Below, piece after piece: positions 34,902-43,777 of a stretch of DNA of 64,000 nucleotides. Source of the DNA: JAZRUF01 sp045636205 (lineage in GTDB: Bacteria; Bacillota; Clostridia; Oscillospirales; JAAYXM01). The stretch lies in NCBI GenBank assembly GCA_045636205.1, contig JAZTXE010000084.1, positions 1 through 64,000 on the forward strand, written 5' to 3'. How positions within the stretch are numbered: the first letter of the stretch is position 1; each line of letters opens with the position of its first letter. The position numbers were made by a program, and so were the translations under genes. The notes beneath the pieces were generated by a model, which was not told the origin of the DNA, did not search any database, and saw only the letters and a list, made by a program, of their open reading frames with translations.

Positions 34902-35930
34902 CTATCCCCTTACCTCTTTAATTTTATCACCGTGTTTTAACTGCACCGTTGGAGATAAAACAATTTTTTCTCTACCGCTTAAACCATGTGTTACTTCAAT
35001 TTCATTGTCTAATTCAAGGCCTGTTGTAATGTTTTTTTTGTATACAACACCGTTTTTTATAACAAAAAGCGATTCATTGTTTTTATCATCCTGTAAAATA
35101 CAATTGTACGGCACGGTAACCGCTGATTTTTTCTTTTGGGTATATATCTTTGCGTTTACGCTGTACCCCGGCTTTAATCCGCCGTCAGGGTTTGTTATAC
35201 TGATTAACGTATCCACAACCGTTTCTCCGCTACCGGTAAGCGATGATTTCTTTGTTGCGGTAGGATAAATTTTTTCTACTTTTCCACGGTAAGTTTTTGC
35301 AAACGCATCACCGGTTATATCTACGTCCTGCCCTTTTTTTATTCTGTTTATATATAATTCAGGTATTTGAACACGCACATATAGCTTACTTAAATCGGAA
35401 ATCACCGCTGCTGCACGGTAGCTTGATATAGTACTGTTTTCTTTAGCATCAAGTTTTGTTACCACTCCGGATATAGGGCTTGTTATTGCGCTCTGAGTTT
35501 GCTGTTGTGACGCATTAAACGCAGGAAGTATCTGTCCCAAATATTCTTCCGGGTCAATTCCATATTGTTTCATAAGTAATTCAATAGCTTCATACTCACT
35601 TTCGGATACCTCAGGGATGAGTGCTGATATATCTGCAATAGACTGACGTGACGGTTGGATAACATCAAAAAGAACCTGTCCGGCTTCTACGCTATCGCCT
35701 ACTTCTATATAGACATCTTTTACATGCGAAGATGCCACAACACGTATTTCACGTGCGTCTCCGTCTTCTACACTTCCCTTTGATATTACACTGTCGTAAA
35801 TATCCTTAATTTCCGGATTTACGGCTGATACGCTTATCGGAGGCTTACTGTTAAATGATGGTGATGAAAACCACATGACAAAGATTATGAGTACGGTGGT
35901 AGCTATTGCGAAAAAACTTTTGTTTTTCAA
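34902..35930 (-). CDS. Membrane fusion/adaptor protein (MacA/YknX family)
   Basis: A 342-residue single-anchor protein (membrane span about residues 6-24) with barrel-sandwich features: GDSVEAGQVLFDVIQPSRQSIADIS, then AITSPISGVVTKLDAKENSTI, and a C-terminal beta-barrel region RVQIPELYINRIKKGQDVDI. It resembles MacA/HlyD adaptors that link a MacB-type permease to substrates. Translation starts at TTG 35930, 7 bases after GAGGAGG. In related loci an ATPase gene lies between adaptor and permease; here the permease follows directly. Confidence 0.87.
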   Translation of the reverse strand: MKNKSFFAIATTVLIIFVMWFSSPSFNSKPPISVSAVNPEIKDIYDSVISKGSVEDGDAREIRVVASSHVKDVYIEVGDSVEAGQVLFDVIQPSRQSIADISALIPEVSESEYEAIELLMKQYGIDPEEYLGQILPAFNASQQQTQSAITSPISGVVTKLDAKENSTISSYRAAAVISDLSKLYVRVQIPELYINRIKKGQDVDITGDAFAKTYRGKVEKIYPTATKKSSLTGSGETVVDTLISITNPDGGLKPGYSVNAKIYTQKKKSAVTVPYNCILQDDKNNESLFVIKNGVVYKKNITTGLELDNEIEVTHGLSGREKIVLSPTVQLKHGDKIKEVRG

Positions 35931-36014
35931 ATTTAATCCTCCTCAATGCGTTTTTTGTATAATCATGTAATATTCGGACATCTTAATAAAAATATTAAAT
36001 GAGGGTGAATTTTA

Positions 36015-36185
36015 ATGAGTATCATTGGATGCACAATCGATTGTGTTTACCAAACCGACGGATACTGCACATTGGAGCATGCAGCAAGCGGTGGTGAAGC
36101 TTCAGAAAACGGTTGTATACATTATGTCCGAAAATCAGGCAGTAAATACAAAAAAGAAAGCGAGAATAAAAGCGAAAGAGCCTGA
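36015..36185 (+). CDS. Small cysteine-rich protein, DUF1540-like
   Basis: A 56-residue protein with cysteines at 6, 10, 18 and 34 (IGCTIDCVYQTDGYC early, then NGCIHY). The spacing resembles short DUF1540-type proteins of Clostridia, which are sometimes annotated misleadingly as hydroxymyristoyl-ACP dehydratases; no enzymatic activity is suggested here. The C-terminus is rich in Lys, Glu and Ser. GAGGGTGA lies 6 bases before the ATG. It precedes a spore-type hydrolase and a GerQ-like gene, so a spore role is plausible but not shown. Four cysteines could bind metal. Confidence 0.7.
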   Translation: MSIIGCTIDCVYQTDGYCTLEHAASGGEASENGCIHYVRKSGSKYKKESENKSERA

Positions 36186-36205
36186 CCTTATTTAAATCCG
36201 TTACG

Positions 36206-36233
36206 GCATAAAGAAATATAATATTCATATAAT
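36206..36233 (+). promoter_or_regulatory. Possible sigma-E-type sporulation promoter
   Basis: GCATAAA (36206-36212) and CATATAAT (36226-36233), 13 bases apart, resemble the sigma-E -35/-10 pair. It lies about 30 bases upstream of the hydrolase start. This is a motif match by eye only. Confidence 0.4.
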
Positions 36234-36263
36234 GCTAATGGTTGATTTAAGGGAGCGATGTGT

Positions 36264-36704
36264 ATGGCATATTCTGACAGAGAGCTTTTGGCCAGATTAG
36301 TTCAATGCGAAGCCGGAGGTGAAGGAGAAAACGGAATGAGAGCTGTGGCAAGTGTTGTTATGAACCGCGTATATGCTCCGGGCGGTGAATATGCACGAAC
36401 CGGACGCCAAAGCATAAGGAATATTATATTTCAGCCCGGGCAGTTTGTTTGCGCAATGGAAACCGTGGGCGGCGAATATAATCCGCAAAATATTTATAAT
36501 ATGCGTCCCGAAGCTATCCATTACGCGGTGGCGGATTGGGCAATTGCCGGAAACCGCTTATCGAGCCTTGGCAGCGCGTTGTGGTTTTTTAATCCCTATT
36601 CCCCTGTTTGTCGTCAGAACTTTCCAAGTGAGGTAGGATATTTTGTCACACGTGTCGGCGAGCATTGCTTTTATAATCCGACCAATGCATATTACCAAAC
36701 TTAA
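36264..36704 (+). CDS. Spore cortex-lytic/cell wall hydrolase (SleB/CwlJ family)
   Basis: A 146-residue hydrolase_2 domain without a signal peptide, as in CwlJ, which sits in the spore coat/cortex. Family signatures are ELLARLVQCEAGGEGENGMRAVASVVMNRV (catalytic glutamate in CEAGGE), FQPGQFVCAM and GSALWFFNP. It would degrade spore cortex peptidoglycan during germination. The absence of an export signal favours CwlJ over SleB. The start is ATG 36264, 8 bases after GGGAG; the ATG at 36258 is too close. The next gene is a GerQ-like protein, fitting the CwlJ-GerQ partnership known in Bacillus. Confidence 0.88.
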   Translation: MAYSDRELLARLVQCEAGGEGENGMRAVASVVMNRVYAPGGEYARTGRQSIRNIIFQPGQFVCAMETVGGEYNPQNIYNMRPEAIHYAVADWAIAGNRLSSLGSALWFFNPYSPVCRQNFPSEVGYFVTRVGEHCFYNPTNAYYQT

Positions 36705-36724
36705 AAAGGATAAGGTGATTTTTT

Positions 36725-37072
36725 ATGGACAGAGCAAATAGCATAAACATGAACACGCCTGATACATTAAGCCAGATTGAAAATCCTCAAACAAATGAAG
36801 AGGTGTACCGTGGCTCAGTAGCTGCCATTCTTCAGCAAAATTTAGGATTTTTTGTAATATGTGAGTTTCTTATAGGCACAGAGAATATTGTGACAAGAGA
36901 AGGAATCCTTTATAACGTCGGAATTAACTTCATTACCCTCTATCAGGAAGAAGAGGACAGATACGTTCTATGTGATTTGTACTCGCTAAAATTTATAACT
37001 TTCTATGACTCAAGAACCAGGCCGCGTTCTCTCAGAAACATGCGCCGTAACGGTAACAACATGGCTTATTAA
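36725..37072 (+). CDS. GerQ-like putative spore coat protein
   Basis: A 115-residue protein with no signal peptide. Residues about 40-95 (LGFFVICEFLIGTENIVTREG... then YVLCDLYSLKFITFYDS) resemble the conserved half of GerQ, the coat protein that CwlJ needs in Bacillus subtilis. The first 30 residues are polar and unconserved, also as in GerQ. The assignment rests on this pattern and on its place 20 bases after a SleB/CwlJ-type hydrolase. It could instead be an unrelated small beta protein. Confidence 0.5.
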   Translation: MDRANSINMNTPDTLSQIENPQTNEEVYRGSVAAILQQNLGFFVICEFLIGTENIVTREGILYNVGINFITLYQEEEDRYVLCDLYSLKFITFYDSRTRPRSLRNMRRNGNNMAY

Positions 37073-37077
37073 TACAT

Positions 37078-37116
37078 AAAAAATGGCATTGCGATAATTA
37101 TCGCAATGCCATTTTT
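37078..37116. terminator. Bidirectional terminator
   Basis: A near-perfect palindrome built on GGCATTGCGATAA/TTATCGCAATGCC flanked by A and T runs, between convergent genes. Confidence 0.92.
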
Positions 37117-37125
37117 CTTAGATGT

Positions 37126-38142
37126 TTAAACGTTATATGCTTTAAATCCTAAAAGCTCAATATCTTTTACGAAGTGATGTTCTTTGATTTCATAGGGGTC
37201 AGAGTAATCGGTTGAAAGATATTTTTTATTGTCATCAGCAAACACGGTTACGACAACGCTGTCCTCGCCTAACATCTCCTGAGCCATTACCGAACCGATG
37301 AAGTTTGCCCCCGACGATATACCAACACCTATTCCTAGTTTTCCCGCAAGAAGGCGCGACATAATTATCGCGTCTTCATCGTCTACGGATACAACCTCAT
37401 TGAGTGAATTCAAATCCAGAATACTCGGGATAAATTCGTCGGATATTCCTTGAATCCTATGCTTTCCTACCTTGTATCCGGTTGAAAGAGTCGGGGAATT
37501 AAGCGGTTCAAGCGGATATGCACGGCAATCCGGATTTGCCTTACGCAATCTGTTTGCAAGACCCATTATAGTGCCACCGGTGCCCACACCTGCAACTACG
37601 CCATCTGCCTTAAGACCAATGGCGGCAAGTTGGTTTACAATCTCCTCACCCGTGTATATCTCATGGGTTTCAATATTATCCGGATTTGAAAACTGACCGG
37701 GCAAAAATACGCCGCCTTGTTTCTGAAGCTCCTCGGTCATAGCGATTGAACCTAAAAACCCACCCTGCTCTCGGGATACAAGGATAACCTCTGCACCATA
37801 GCTTTTCATAAGATTGATGCGCTCGGCACTCATCCAGTCCGGCATGTAGATGATAACCCTGTGGCCTAAATAGCAACCCATTGCAGAAAAAGCAATGCCG
37901 GTATTTCCGCTCGTCGCCTCAACAATCATATCCGTCGGACAGATACCACCGTCACGATATGCTTTATAAAGCAGATGATACGCAACACGGTCTTTTATAC
38001 TTCCGCTCAAATTATAAGCTTCCGCCTTTGCAAATAAGCGACGACAGCGTCCTTTATATTTAAAGCTAATTTCAAGAAGCGGTGTATTTCCTATCATCGA
38101 CGATATTCTATCAAATTTTTCACGTATATCAGATTTGAGCAT
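37126..38142 (-). CDS. PLP-dependent cysteine synthase family protein
   Basis: A 338-residue fold-type II PLP enzyme. NLSGSIKDRVA holds the PLP lysine; EATSGNTGIAFSAMG is the substrate-binding loop; GVGTGGTIMG binds the phosphate. It resembles O-acetylserine sulfhydrylase/cystathionine beta-synthase but differs from canonical CysK in its long C-terminal tail (residues 300-338), so the substrate is uncertain. AGAGGTTT precedes the ATG. No other sulfur gene is adjacent. It stands divergent to the GlpA-like cluster. Confidence 0.85.
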   Translation of the reverse strand: MLKSDIREKFDRISSMIGNTPLLEISFKYKGRCRRLFAKAEAYNLSGSIKDRVAYHLLYKAYRDGGICPTDMIVEATSGNTGIAFSAMGCYLGHRVIIYMPDWMSAERINLMKSYGAEVILVSREQGGFLGSIAMTEELQKQGGVFLPGQFSNPDNIETHEIYTGEEIVNQLAAIGLKADGVVAGVGTGGTIMGLANRLRKANPDCRAYPLEPLNSPTLSTGYKVGKHRIQGISDEFIPSILDLNSLNEVVSVDDEDAIIMSRLLAGKLGIGVGISSGANFIGSVMAQEMLGEDSVVVTVFADDNKKYLSTDYSDPYEIKEHHFVKDIELLGFKAYNV

Positions 38143-38349
38143 TAAATTAAACCTCTGTTCCTAAGAAAAATAGATATGCCAATATATGTACATATAAAGC
38201 TTTATGTTCGATAATTTTGCTGGACAATTAACAAAAGCTAATGTATCATAATTTATAAGCTGAGTTTATGCAACGCTTCTATTTTATCACGCTCGTGAGC
38301 AGAAGTCGAGAGTTTTTTATCTAAAACGATGAAAGTAGTGGAAATTTTT

Positions 38350-39813
38350 ATGAAAAATACATTTGACGTTGTTATAATCGGGGGCGGTGCAGTCGGATGC
38401 GCTATTGCACGCGAGCTTTCACGTTATAAATTAAAGATTGCATTGCTTGAAAAAAATCCGGATGTATGCTTTGAGACAAGCGGAAGAAATTCCGGTGTTG
38501 TGCACGCGGGTTTTAATAATCGCCCGGGAACTTTGATGGCTGAGTTTTGCGTCAAAGGTAACCGTATGTTCGACGATATTGCAAATGAACTGGATGTGCC
38601 TTTCAAACGCACGGGTAAATTAGTCGTCGGCTTTACCCCGGATGACCGAGAAAGACTAAACGCAATAAAAGAAAATGGCGAAAAAAATTGTGTTCCGGGT
38701 CTTGAGATAATAGAAAAAGCAGAGCTTACTCGCAAAGCACCGGGTATCGGTGGCGAGTTCGCGCTCTGGTCCCCTTCTACGGGCGTTTTTAACCCCTTTG
38801 AGCTCACGATAGGGCTTGCGGAAAACGCGGTAAAAAACGGTGTTAAAATCCGTTTAAACAACGAAGTGAAATCCATATCCCGCACAAATGAATTTTACCA
38901 TATACAAACTGACAAGGAAATCTTCACTTCACGTTGGGTAATAAACTCTGCCGGACTCAATTCAGCACGTATTTCCGATATGCTCGGAATTGAAGGTTAT
39001 AAAATCCATCCGTGTCGCGGAGAATACTTTATTTTGGATAAACGTGCAGGTGAATTTTTAAAGTTGCCTGTCTATCCGGTTCCGAACCCAAAATCAGGAG
39101 GACTCGGAATTCACCTGACTCCGTCAGTTGACGGCAACATTTTTGTCGGGCCGAGCAATGAGTATATAGACTCATCCGATGACTACAGCTCGACGGCAGA
39201 AGTTATGGATATGCTTATAAAAGACGGAGGACGTATCTTCCCTCACCTCAAACGCGAATATTTTATACGCAATTTTTCCGGCATCCGTCCCAAGCTTGCA
39301 GGAAAAGAAACTGGCGGATACCACGATTTCGTAATAGAGCACAGAAAAGATATTGCCCCGCAGGCGATAAATCTGGTAGGTATAGAATCTCCGGGTATGA
39401 CGAGCGCGGTGCCGATTGCAAAATATATTATTGAACTTATAAAAAAAGACGAAGAACTTACTCCAAATCCGAGTTTTTCCCCAACGCGCCGCGCAGTTGT
39501 AACTTTTCGTGACAAATCCCCCGAGGAACAAGCGCGCCTTATTGCAGAAAACCCGGACTACGGCGAAATAATCTGTCGCTGCGAAAATATCACAAAAGCC
39601 GAGGTTTTGGCAGCTATACACAATCCTCTCGGCGCGGATACACTCGCGGGAGTAAAATACCGCTGCAGAGCCATGATGGGGCGCTGTCAAGGCGGGTATT
39701 GCCAAACACGCATTGCTGAGCTTTTAATGCGTGAAAAAGCTAAAAAACCCGAGGAGATTTTATACAAACAAAAAGGCTCATATTTATTTTGCGGAACGGT
39801 GTGTGAAAAATGA
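38350..39813 (+). CDS. FAD-dependent oxidoreductase with BFD-like [2Fe-2S] domain (GlpA-like)
   Basis: A 487-residue protein. The N-terminus has the FAD dinucleotide fold DVVIIGGGAVGCAIAREL and a DAO-type oxidase domain through about residue 370. The C-terminal ~90 residues carry CRCENITKAEV and CRAMMGRCQGGYC, a BFD-like cluster site. It resembles anaerobic glycerol-3-phosphate dehydrogenase GlpA. Together with the next two genes it forms a triad that is widespread in Clostridia. The substrate is inferred: glycerol-3-phosphate or another 2-hydroxy compound. The start is uncertain; ATG 38350 is chosen because it begins right at the FAD fold, though only a weak AGTGG is upstream. Confidence 0.82.
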   Translation: MKNTFDVVIIGGGAVGCAIARELSRYKLKIALLEKNPDVCFETSGRNSGVVHAGFNNRPGTLMAEFCVKGNRMFDDIANELDVPFKRTGKLVVGFTPDDRERLNAIKENGEKNCVPGLEIIEKAELTRKAPGIGGEFALWSPSTGVFNPFELTIGLAENAVKNGVKIRLNNEVKSISRTNEFYHIQTDKEIFTSRWVINSAGLNSARISDMLGIEGYKIHPCRGEYFILDKRAGEFLKLPVYPVPNPKSGGLGIHLTPSVDGNIFVGPSNEYIDSSDDYSSTAEVMDMLIKDGGRIFPHLKREYFIRNFSGIRPKLAGKETGGYHDFVIEHRKDIAPQAINLVGIESPGMTSAVPIAKYIIELIKKDEELTPNPSFSPTRRAVVTFRDKSPEEQARLIAENPDYGEIICRCENITKAEVLAAIHNPLGADTLAGVKYRCRAMMGRCQGGYCQTRIAELLMREKAKKPEEILYKQKGSYLFCGTVCEK

Positions 39814-41054
39814 TAAGAACCGTACATAAAAAAGTTGTTATAATAGGCGGCGGTCCTGCGGGACTCTCCGCGGCATGTGAATTCAAAAATCGCGGTATAG
39901 ACGATGTTATAATCTTAGAGCGCGAGCGAGAGCTTGGCGGAATACTGCGCCAGTGCATTCACGACGGATTTGGCACAGTAAGATTTAACATGTCTTTAAG
40001 CGGACCTGAGTACGCCGAACGCTTTATCGAGAAAATTCATCTCGAAAATATTGAGTATCAAACCGAAACAACGGTTTTAAATATAACCCACGACCGCGTA
40101 ATCACAGCTGCATCGCGCAATGGTCTTATAAATTACAAAGCAGATGTAATCGTTCTTGCGATGGGTTGCCGCGAACGCACGCGAGGTGCACTGTCTATCC
40201 CCGGCTCACGCCCTGCGGGTGTGTATACTGCAGGTGTTGCGCAAGCGTATATTAACCTAAAAAACATAATGGTTGGCAAGAATGTTATTATTTTAGGCTC
40301 CGGCGATATAGGGCTTATCATGGCGCGACGGCTTACACTCGAGTGTGCAAAAGTACACGGAGTGTTTGAAATCAAACCATATCCCAACGGTTTATCGCGA
40401 AATATTGAGCAGTGTTTGAATGATTATGATATTCCTCTTTATACAAGCCATACTGTAACCAACATAAAAGGAAAAGAACGTCTGAGTTCAGTTACCGTAA
40501 GTCGCGTTGACGCTTCCCTCACCCCCATTCCGGGTACTGAGCGTGAATATCCGTGTGATACACTGATTTTGTCCGTGGGACTTATACCTGAAAATGAACT
40601 CACACGCGGTGCCGGAGCAATAATTGACAGTAAAACCAACGGACCTGAAGTTGATGAGTATTACCAGACCTCTATACCGGGAATATTCGCCGCAGGAAAC
40701 GTCCTTCATGTGCATGACCTTGCGGATTTTGTATCAGAAGAAGCAGAAAAACTTGTTGAAGGTGCAACTCAATACCTTGATTGCAGTTTACCCGAAGCGA
40801 AAATCAAAGTGACTGTCGGCGACGGAATAGGCAATGTCACCCCGCAAAAGATAAGCGGCAAGTGCAATGTAAACCTCAGTTTCAGAGCTGCACAACCGTA
40901 TAAAAACGTCATAGTATCTGCAGTGCAAAACGGCAAAAAAATAGCAGCAGCCTATTTTAAAAAGCTGCTGCCTGCTGAAATGAACAATATAGAAATCAAA
41001 TCCCATGCAATTTTGACGCGGGATGAAATTGAAGTGGTGGTATCCGATGCTTAA
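39810..41054 (+). CDS. NAD(P)/FAD-dependent oxidoreductase
   Basis: A 414-residue flavoprotein with two dinucleotide folds: VVIIGGGPAGLSAACEFKNRG at the N-terminus and NVIILGSGDIGLIMARRL near residue 155. MGCRERTRG and PGIFAAGNVLHVHDL complete the pattern of a two-nucleotide-binding reductase. It may pass electrons between its GlpA-like neighbour and NAD(P). It overlaps the previous gene by 4 bases and the DUF1667 gene by 8 bases, so the three are tightly coupled. Confidence 0.86.
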   Translation: MIRTVHKKVVIIGGGPAGLSAACEFKNRGIDDVIILERERELGGILRQCIHDGFGTVRFNMSLSGPEYAERFIEKIHLENIEYQTETTVLNITHDRVITAASRNGLINYKADVIVLAMGCRERTRGALSIPGSRPAGVYTAGVAQAYINLKNIMVGKNVIILGSGDIGLIMARRLTLECAKVHGVFEIKPYPNGLSRNIEQCLNDYDIPLYTSHTVTNIKGKERLSSVTVSRVDASLTPIPGTEREYPCDTLILSVGLIPENELTRGAGAIIDSKTNGPEVDEYYQTSIPGIFAAGNVLHVHDLADFVSEEAEKLVEGATQYLDCSLPEAKIKVTVGDGIGNVTPQKISGKCNVNLSFRAAQPYKNVIVSAVQNGKKIAAAYFKKLLPAEMNNIEIKSHAILTRDEIEVVVSDA

Positions 41055-41412
41055 AAAGTTCACATGTATTATCTGCCCAAACAGCTGCGACATTGAGGCG
41101 GAAATAAATGAAAATTCAATATCACATATAGATGGTAACAAGTGCCCGAAAGGAAAAGAATACGTTGAGTCAGAAGTAAAAAATCCCTTGCGTAATTTTG
41201 CAACGTCGGTTTCCGTATCAGACGGCGACTTCTCTATCTGCAGCGTTCGCCTTACAAAGCCCATCCCTAAATCGCGTATATTCGATGCAGTAAATGAGAT
41301 AAAAAAAATCCGTGCATCCGCCCCGATAAAGGTAGGTCAGAAGCTTTATGAAAATCTTCTGAATCTGGACACTGATGTAATTGCAACACGGAAAATAAAC
41401 CGCGTTAAATAA
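41047..41412 (+). CDS. DUF1667 domain-containing protein
   Basis: A 121-residue protein with CIICPNSCDIEA near the start and NKCPKGKEYVESEVKNP following, the cysteine pattern of DUF1667 proteins. This family is regularly found beside the GlpA-like/FAD reductase pair and may hold an iron-sulfur cluster. The start is ATG 41047, inside the end of the preceding gene. Its last 8 bases overlap the end of the convergent permease gene. Confidence 0.85.
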   Translation: MLKKFTCIICPNSCDIEAEINENSISHIDGNKCPKGKEYVESEVKNPLRNFATSVSVSDGDFSICSVRLTKPIPKSRIFDAVNEIKKIRASAPIKVGQKLYENLLNLDTDVIATRKINRVK

Positions 41413-42514
41413 CCGCAGCAAGACTTATAAGGACAATTAACCCGATAATATTAACCACCGTAAATACCCCGAGATATTTTAAAGGCTTTGCACCGTCGGT
41501 CTTTATGTAAATTTGAAACGAGATCAAGCTTGCAAGCGACGCTATAAGCGTACCTAAGCCGCCGATATTGGTGCCAATAAGAAGAGCTTTCCAATTATCT
41601 GTAAATCCACTGAGCAGCACCGCCGCCGGAACATTGCTTATGACCTGACTTACACCCGCAGATGCCAAAACTCCGTTTACACTTATAAAACGCGTTAGTT
41701 TCTCCTGAATCCAAGTTACGGAGGCTATATTTTCCGAAAAGATAAAAAAGCAAATAAACGTAAGCAAAAGACCGTAATCGACCTTTAAAAACGTCTTTCT
41801 CGAAAAAATAAGTAAATACAAAATCACGATTGCAAAGACAATCAGGTAGTTTACAACATGGAATACCGTAAGCAAACAGAATATAAGGAGTCCTAAAAAA
41901 GCGATGAGCTTTGCGGGCTCTTTTATTTTTTCGCTTTTTTTAAAGTTTATATCAATTATCTCGCCTGAGACAACGCATGAGGCAATAATTATACCAATTA
42001 AACTTATTGTCCCAAAAGGCAAAACGGTAAATAAAAATTCCGGAGCTGAAACCCCATAATGCTCATATAAATACAGATTTTGCGGATTGCCTATAGGTGT
42101 TAACACACTTCCGAGGTTTGCCGCAACCGTTTGCAAAACAATAACATATATAAGCTTTGAGTTTTTGCCTATCATTGAAAAAACAAGTATGGTAAAGGGT
42201 ACGAACGTTATAAGCGCAACGTCATTTGTTATTAACATTGAGAAGAAAAAAGGAAGCAATATGAGTAGTACGCACAATGTTCTCATATTCTTTTTACCGT
42301 TTAAAAGCTTTTGCGCCAGCACATTAAATACTCCGCTCTCCTGCAGTCCTGCAACAACCGCCATCAGGCAAAACAAAAGCGCAAGTACCTGCCAGTCAAT
42401 ACAGGATAGATAGTCAGACGAAACCGGAACAAAAAACGCCGAAATAACAGCTAAAAGAAATGCAGCAGAAAGAACCGCATTTTGCTTTAGAAATTTAATT
42501 ACTATATCCTTCAT
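41405..42514 (-). CDS. SLC13/CitMHS-type anion permease
   Basis: A 369-residue membrane transporter with about ten hydrophobic spans. LPFFFSMLITNDVALITFVPF and TPIGNPQNLYLY are typical of the ion transporter superfamily that includes citrate, dicarboxylate and arsenite carriers. The substrate cannot be told. It lies 22 bases downstream of tmcAL on the same strand. It overlaps the convergent DUF1667 gene by 8 bases, so transcripts from the two sides would collide. Confidence 0.83.
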   Translation of the reverse strand: MKDIVIKFLKQNAVLSAAFLLAVISAFFVPVSSDYLSCIDWQVLALLFCLMAVVAGLQESGVFNVLAQKLLNGKKNMRTLCVLLILLPFFFSMLITNDVALITFVPFTILVFSMIGKNSKLIYVIVLQTVAANLGSVLTPIGNPQNLYLYEHYGVSAPEFLFTVLPFGTISLIGIIIASCVVSGEIIDINFKKSEKIKEPAKLIAFLGLLIFCLLTVFHVVNYLIVFAIVILYLLIFSRKTFLKVDYGLLLTFICFFIFSENIASVTWIQEKLTRFISVNGVLASAGVSQVISNVPAAVLLSGFTDNWKALLIGTNIGGLGTLIASLASLISFQIYIKTDGAKPLKYLGVFTVVNIIGLIVLISLAAVI

Positions 42515-42536
42515 AATCTACTTCTTTATCCCCTCT

Positions 42537-43721
42537 TTAATCGGCAATAACAGGAAACGCTCTGAAATCTTCTCTGGCTGAAATGGCTTTTGGCGAAAAG
42601 CATCCCCATATATCCGTAGCCTTTATTTCGCGCCACAGTGCTTCCGGTAATTCCCTTTCGGATGCAAGGCGCTGCAGTACCGGTAATTTTGCTTTTTTTC
42701 TAAGTTCTTTTACTAACGGTGCGGCACTCTTTCTCATACCCAATATTCTTATATATCCGGGCATCGATTCAGATGGTTCAGGCACATTGAGTCCCAAATA
42801 CGCGTGCATGAATATCCTTCGTATTCTCGAATACGTGTATCTCTTACTTTTAACAGACATGATAATGGATTCTATATCCGCATTCTCAAGTGCAGACTTA
42901 CACAACGAATACTCCAAACCTTCTGAAACATCGCGGATATTTTTAAACTCATCAGGTGTCATTTTCCTAAGCTCGGCAAGCATTGCACGCTCCATATTTT
43001 CCGCGGATACCGGACCGCGACCCTGACAGATTTCACGGTGCAAAATTCCAAAGCAAACATCCGGCGAGTAACCGTCAATACTCAGACCGTTTTTTATAAA
43101 ATTCCGCAAAGCAAATGCGCTTACGGACGTTCCTTCAGGATTCTCCGCATCGTGCGAAACGCCTTTACGCGCAACCGTGTGCGGGGTAATGGACGAATTA
43201 AAATAATAAAGCGCAAGTAAATATTCGATCCCGAGCAGATTATTAGGCTCAGTCAGAACCTGCGCACGCTCACCTATTAATTCGTTTAATACTGCCTGAC
43301 GTGCTGCAGGATATGATTTACCGCTCTCCAGTTCCTCTTTAAGCATCACATCAAACTCCGACATCGACAGTGCCTGAGCGGTTTCGGAGAGAATATTTAT
43401 ATCTCCGCATTCGCTTCCGAAGTACAGGTTGTCTACAACACCGGAGGCATCCAAAACGCCTACACCACCACGCGCAAAGGTCTGTGCACTCGCCATGGCA
43501 CAGTCAAAGGGAAGCTCTAAAACCAAATCCGCACCGCCCGCAAGCGCCTGCTGGACACGCGCTTTTTTCGATATAATCGCGGGCTCGCCCCGCTGAACAA
43601 ACGCTCCGGACATTACAACCGCCAAAAAGTCAGCTTTCGTCTCGCTTCTCGCCTTAGACAGCAAGTACTCATGTCCGTTGTGAAATGGGTTATATTCTGC
43701 AATTATCCCGGTAGTAATCAT
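42537..43721 (-). CDS. tmcAL: tRNA(Met) cytidine acetate ligase (TmcAL)
   Basis: Uses acetate and ATP to acetylate the wobble cytidine of elongator tRNA-Met. The nucleotidyltransferase fold begins GIIAEYNPFHNGHEYLLSKAR, then VVMSGAFVQRGEPAI and VLELPFDCAMASAQTFARGGV, all family signatures of YlbM/TmcAL. The 394-residue length is typical. AAGGAG lies upstream. It is divergent from ackA across a 109-base gap. Confidence 0.93.
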   Translation of the reverse strand: MITTGIIAEYNPFHNGHEYLLSKARSETKADFLAVVMSGAFVQRGEPAIISKKARVQQALAGGADLVLELPFDCAMASAQTFARGGVGVLDASGVVDNLYFGSECGDINILSETAQALSMSEFDVMLKEELESGKSYPAARQAVLNELIGERAQVLTEPNNLLGIEYLLALYYFNSSITPHTVARKGVSHDAENPEGTSVSAFALRNFIKNGLSIDGYSPDVCFGILHREICQGRGPVSAENMERAMLAELRKMTPDEFKNIRDVSEGLEYSLCKSALENADIESIIMSVKSKRYTYSRIRRIFMHAYLGLNVPEPSESMPGYIRILGMRKSAAPLVKELRKKAKLPVLQRLASERELPEALWREIKATDIWGCFSPKAISAREDFRAFPVIAD

Positions 43722-43748
43722 AAATACTCCTTATATAATAAAAAACTA

Positions 43749-43777
43749 TTGATTATTCTGGAATTTTTTATTATAAT
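43749..43777 (+). promoter_or_regulatory. Promoter of ackA
   Basis: TTGATT (43749-43754) and perfect TATAAT (43772-43777) are 17 bases apart. TTGATTATT at 43749-43757 and AATAATCAA at 43796-43804 form a 9-bp inverted repeat that brackets the start region. Confidence 0.75.

Noticed and set aside
39172..39705. A 177-codon minus-strand frame opposite the GlpA-like gene
   Set aside because: No recognisable domain, and it lies wholly inside a well-supported coding region.
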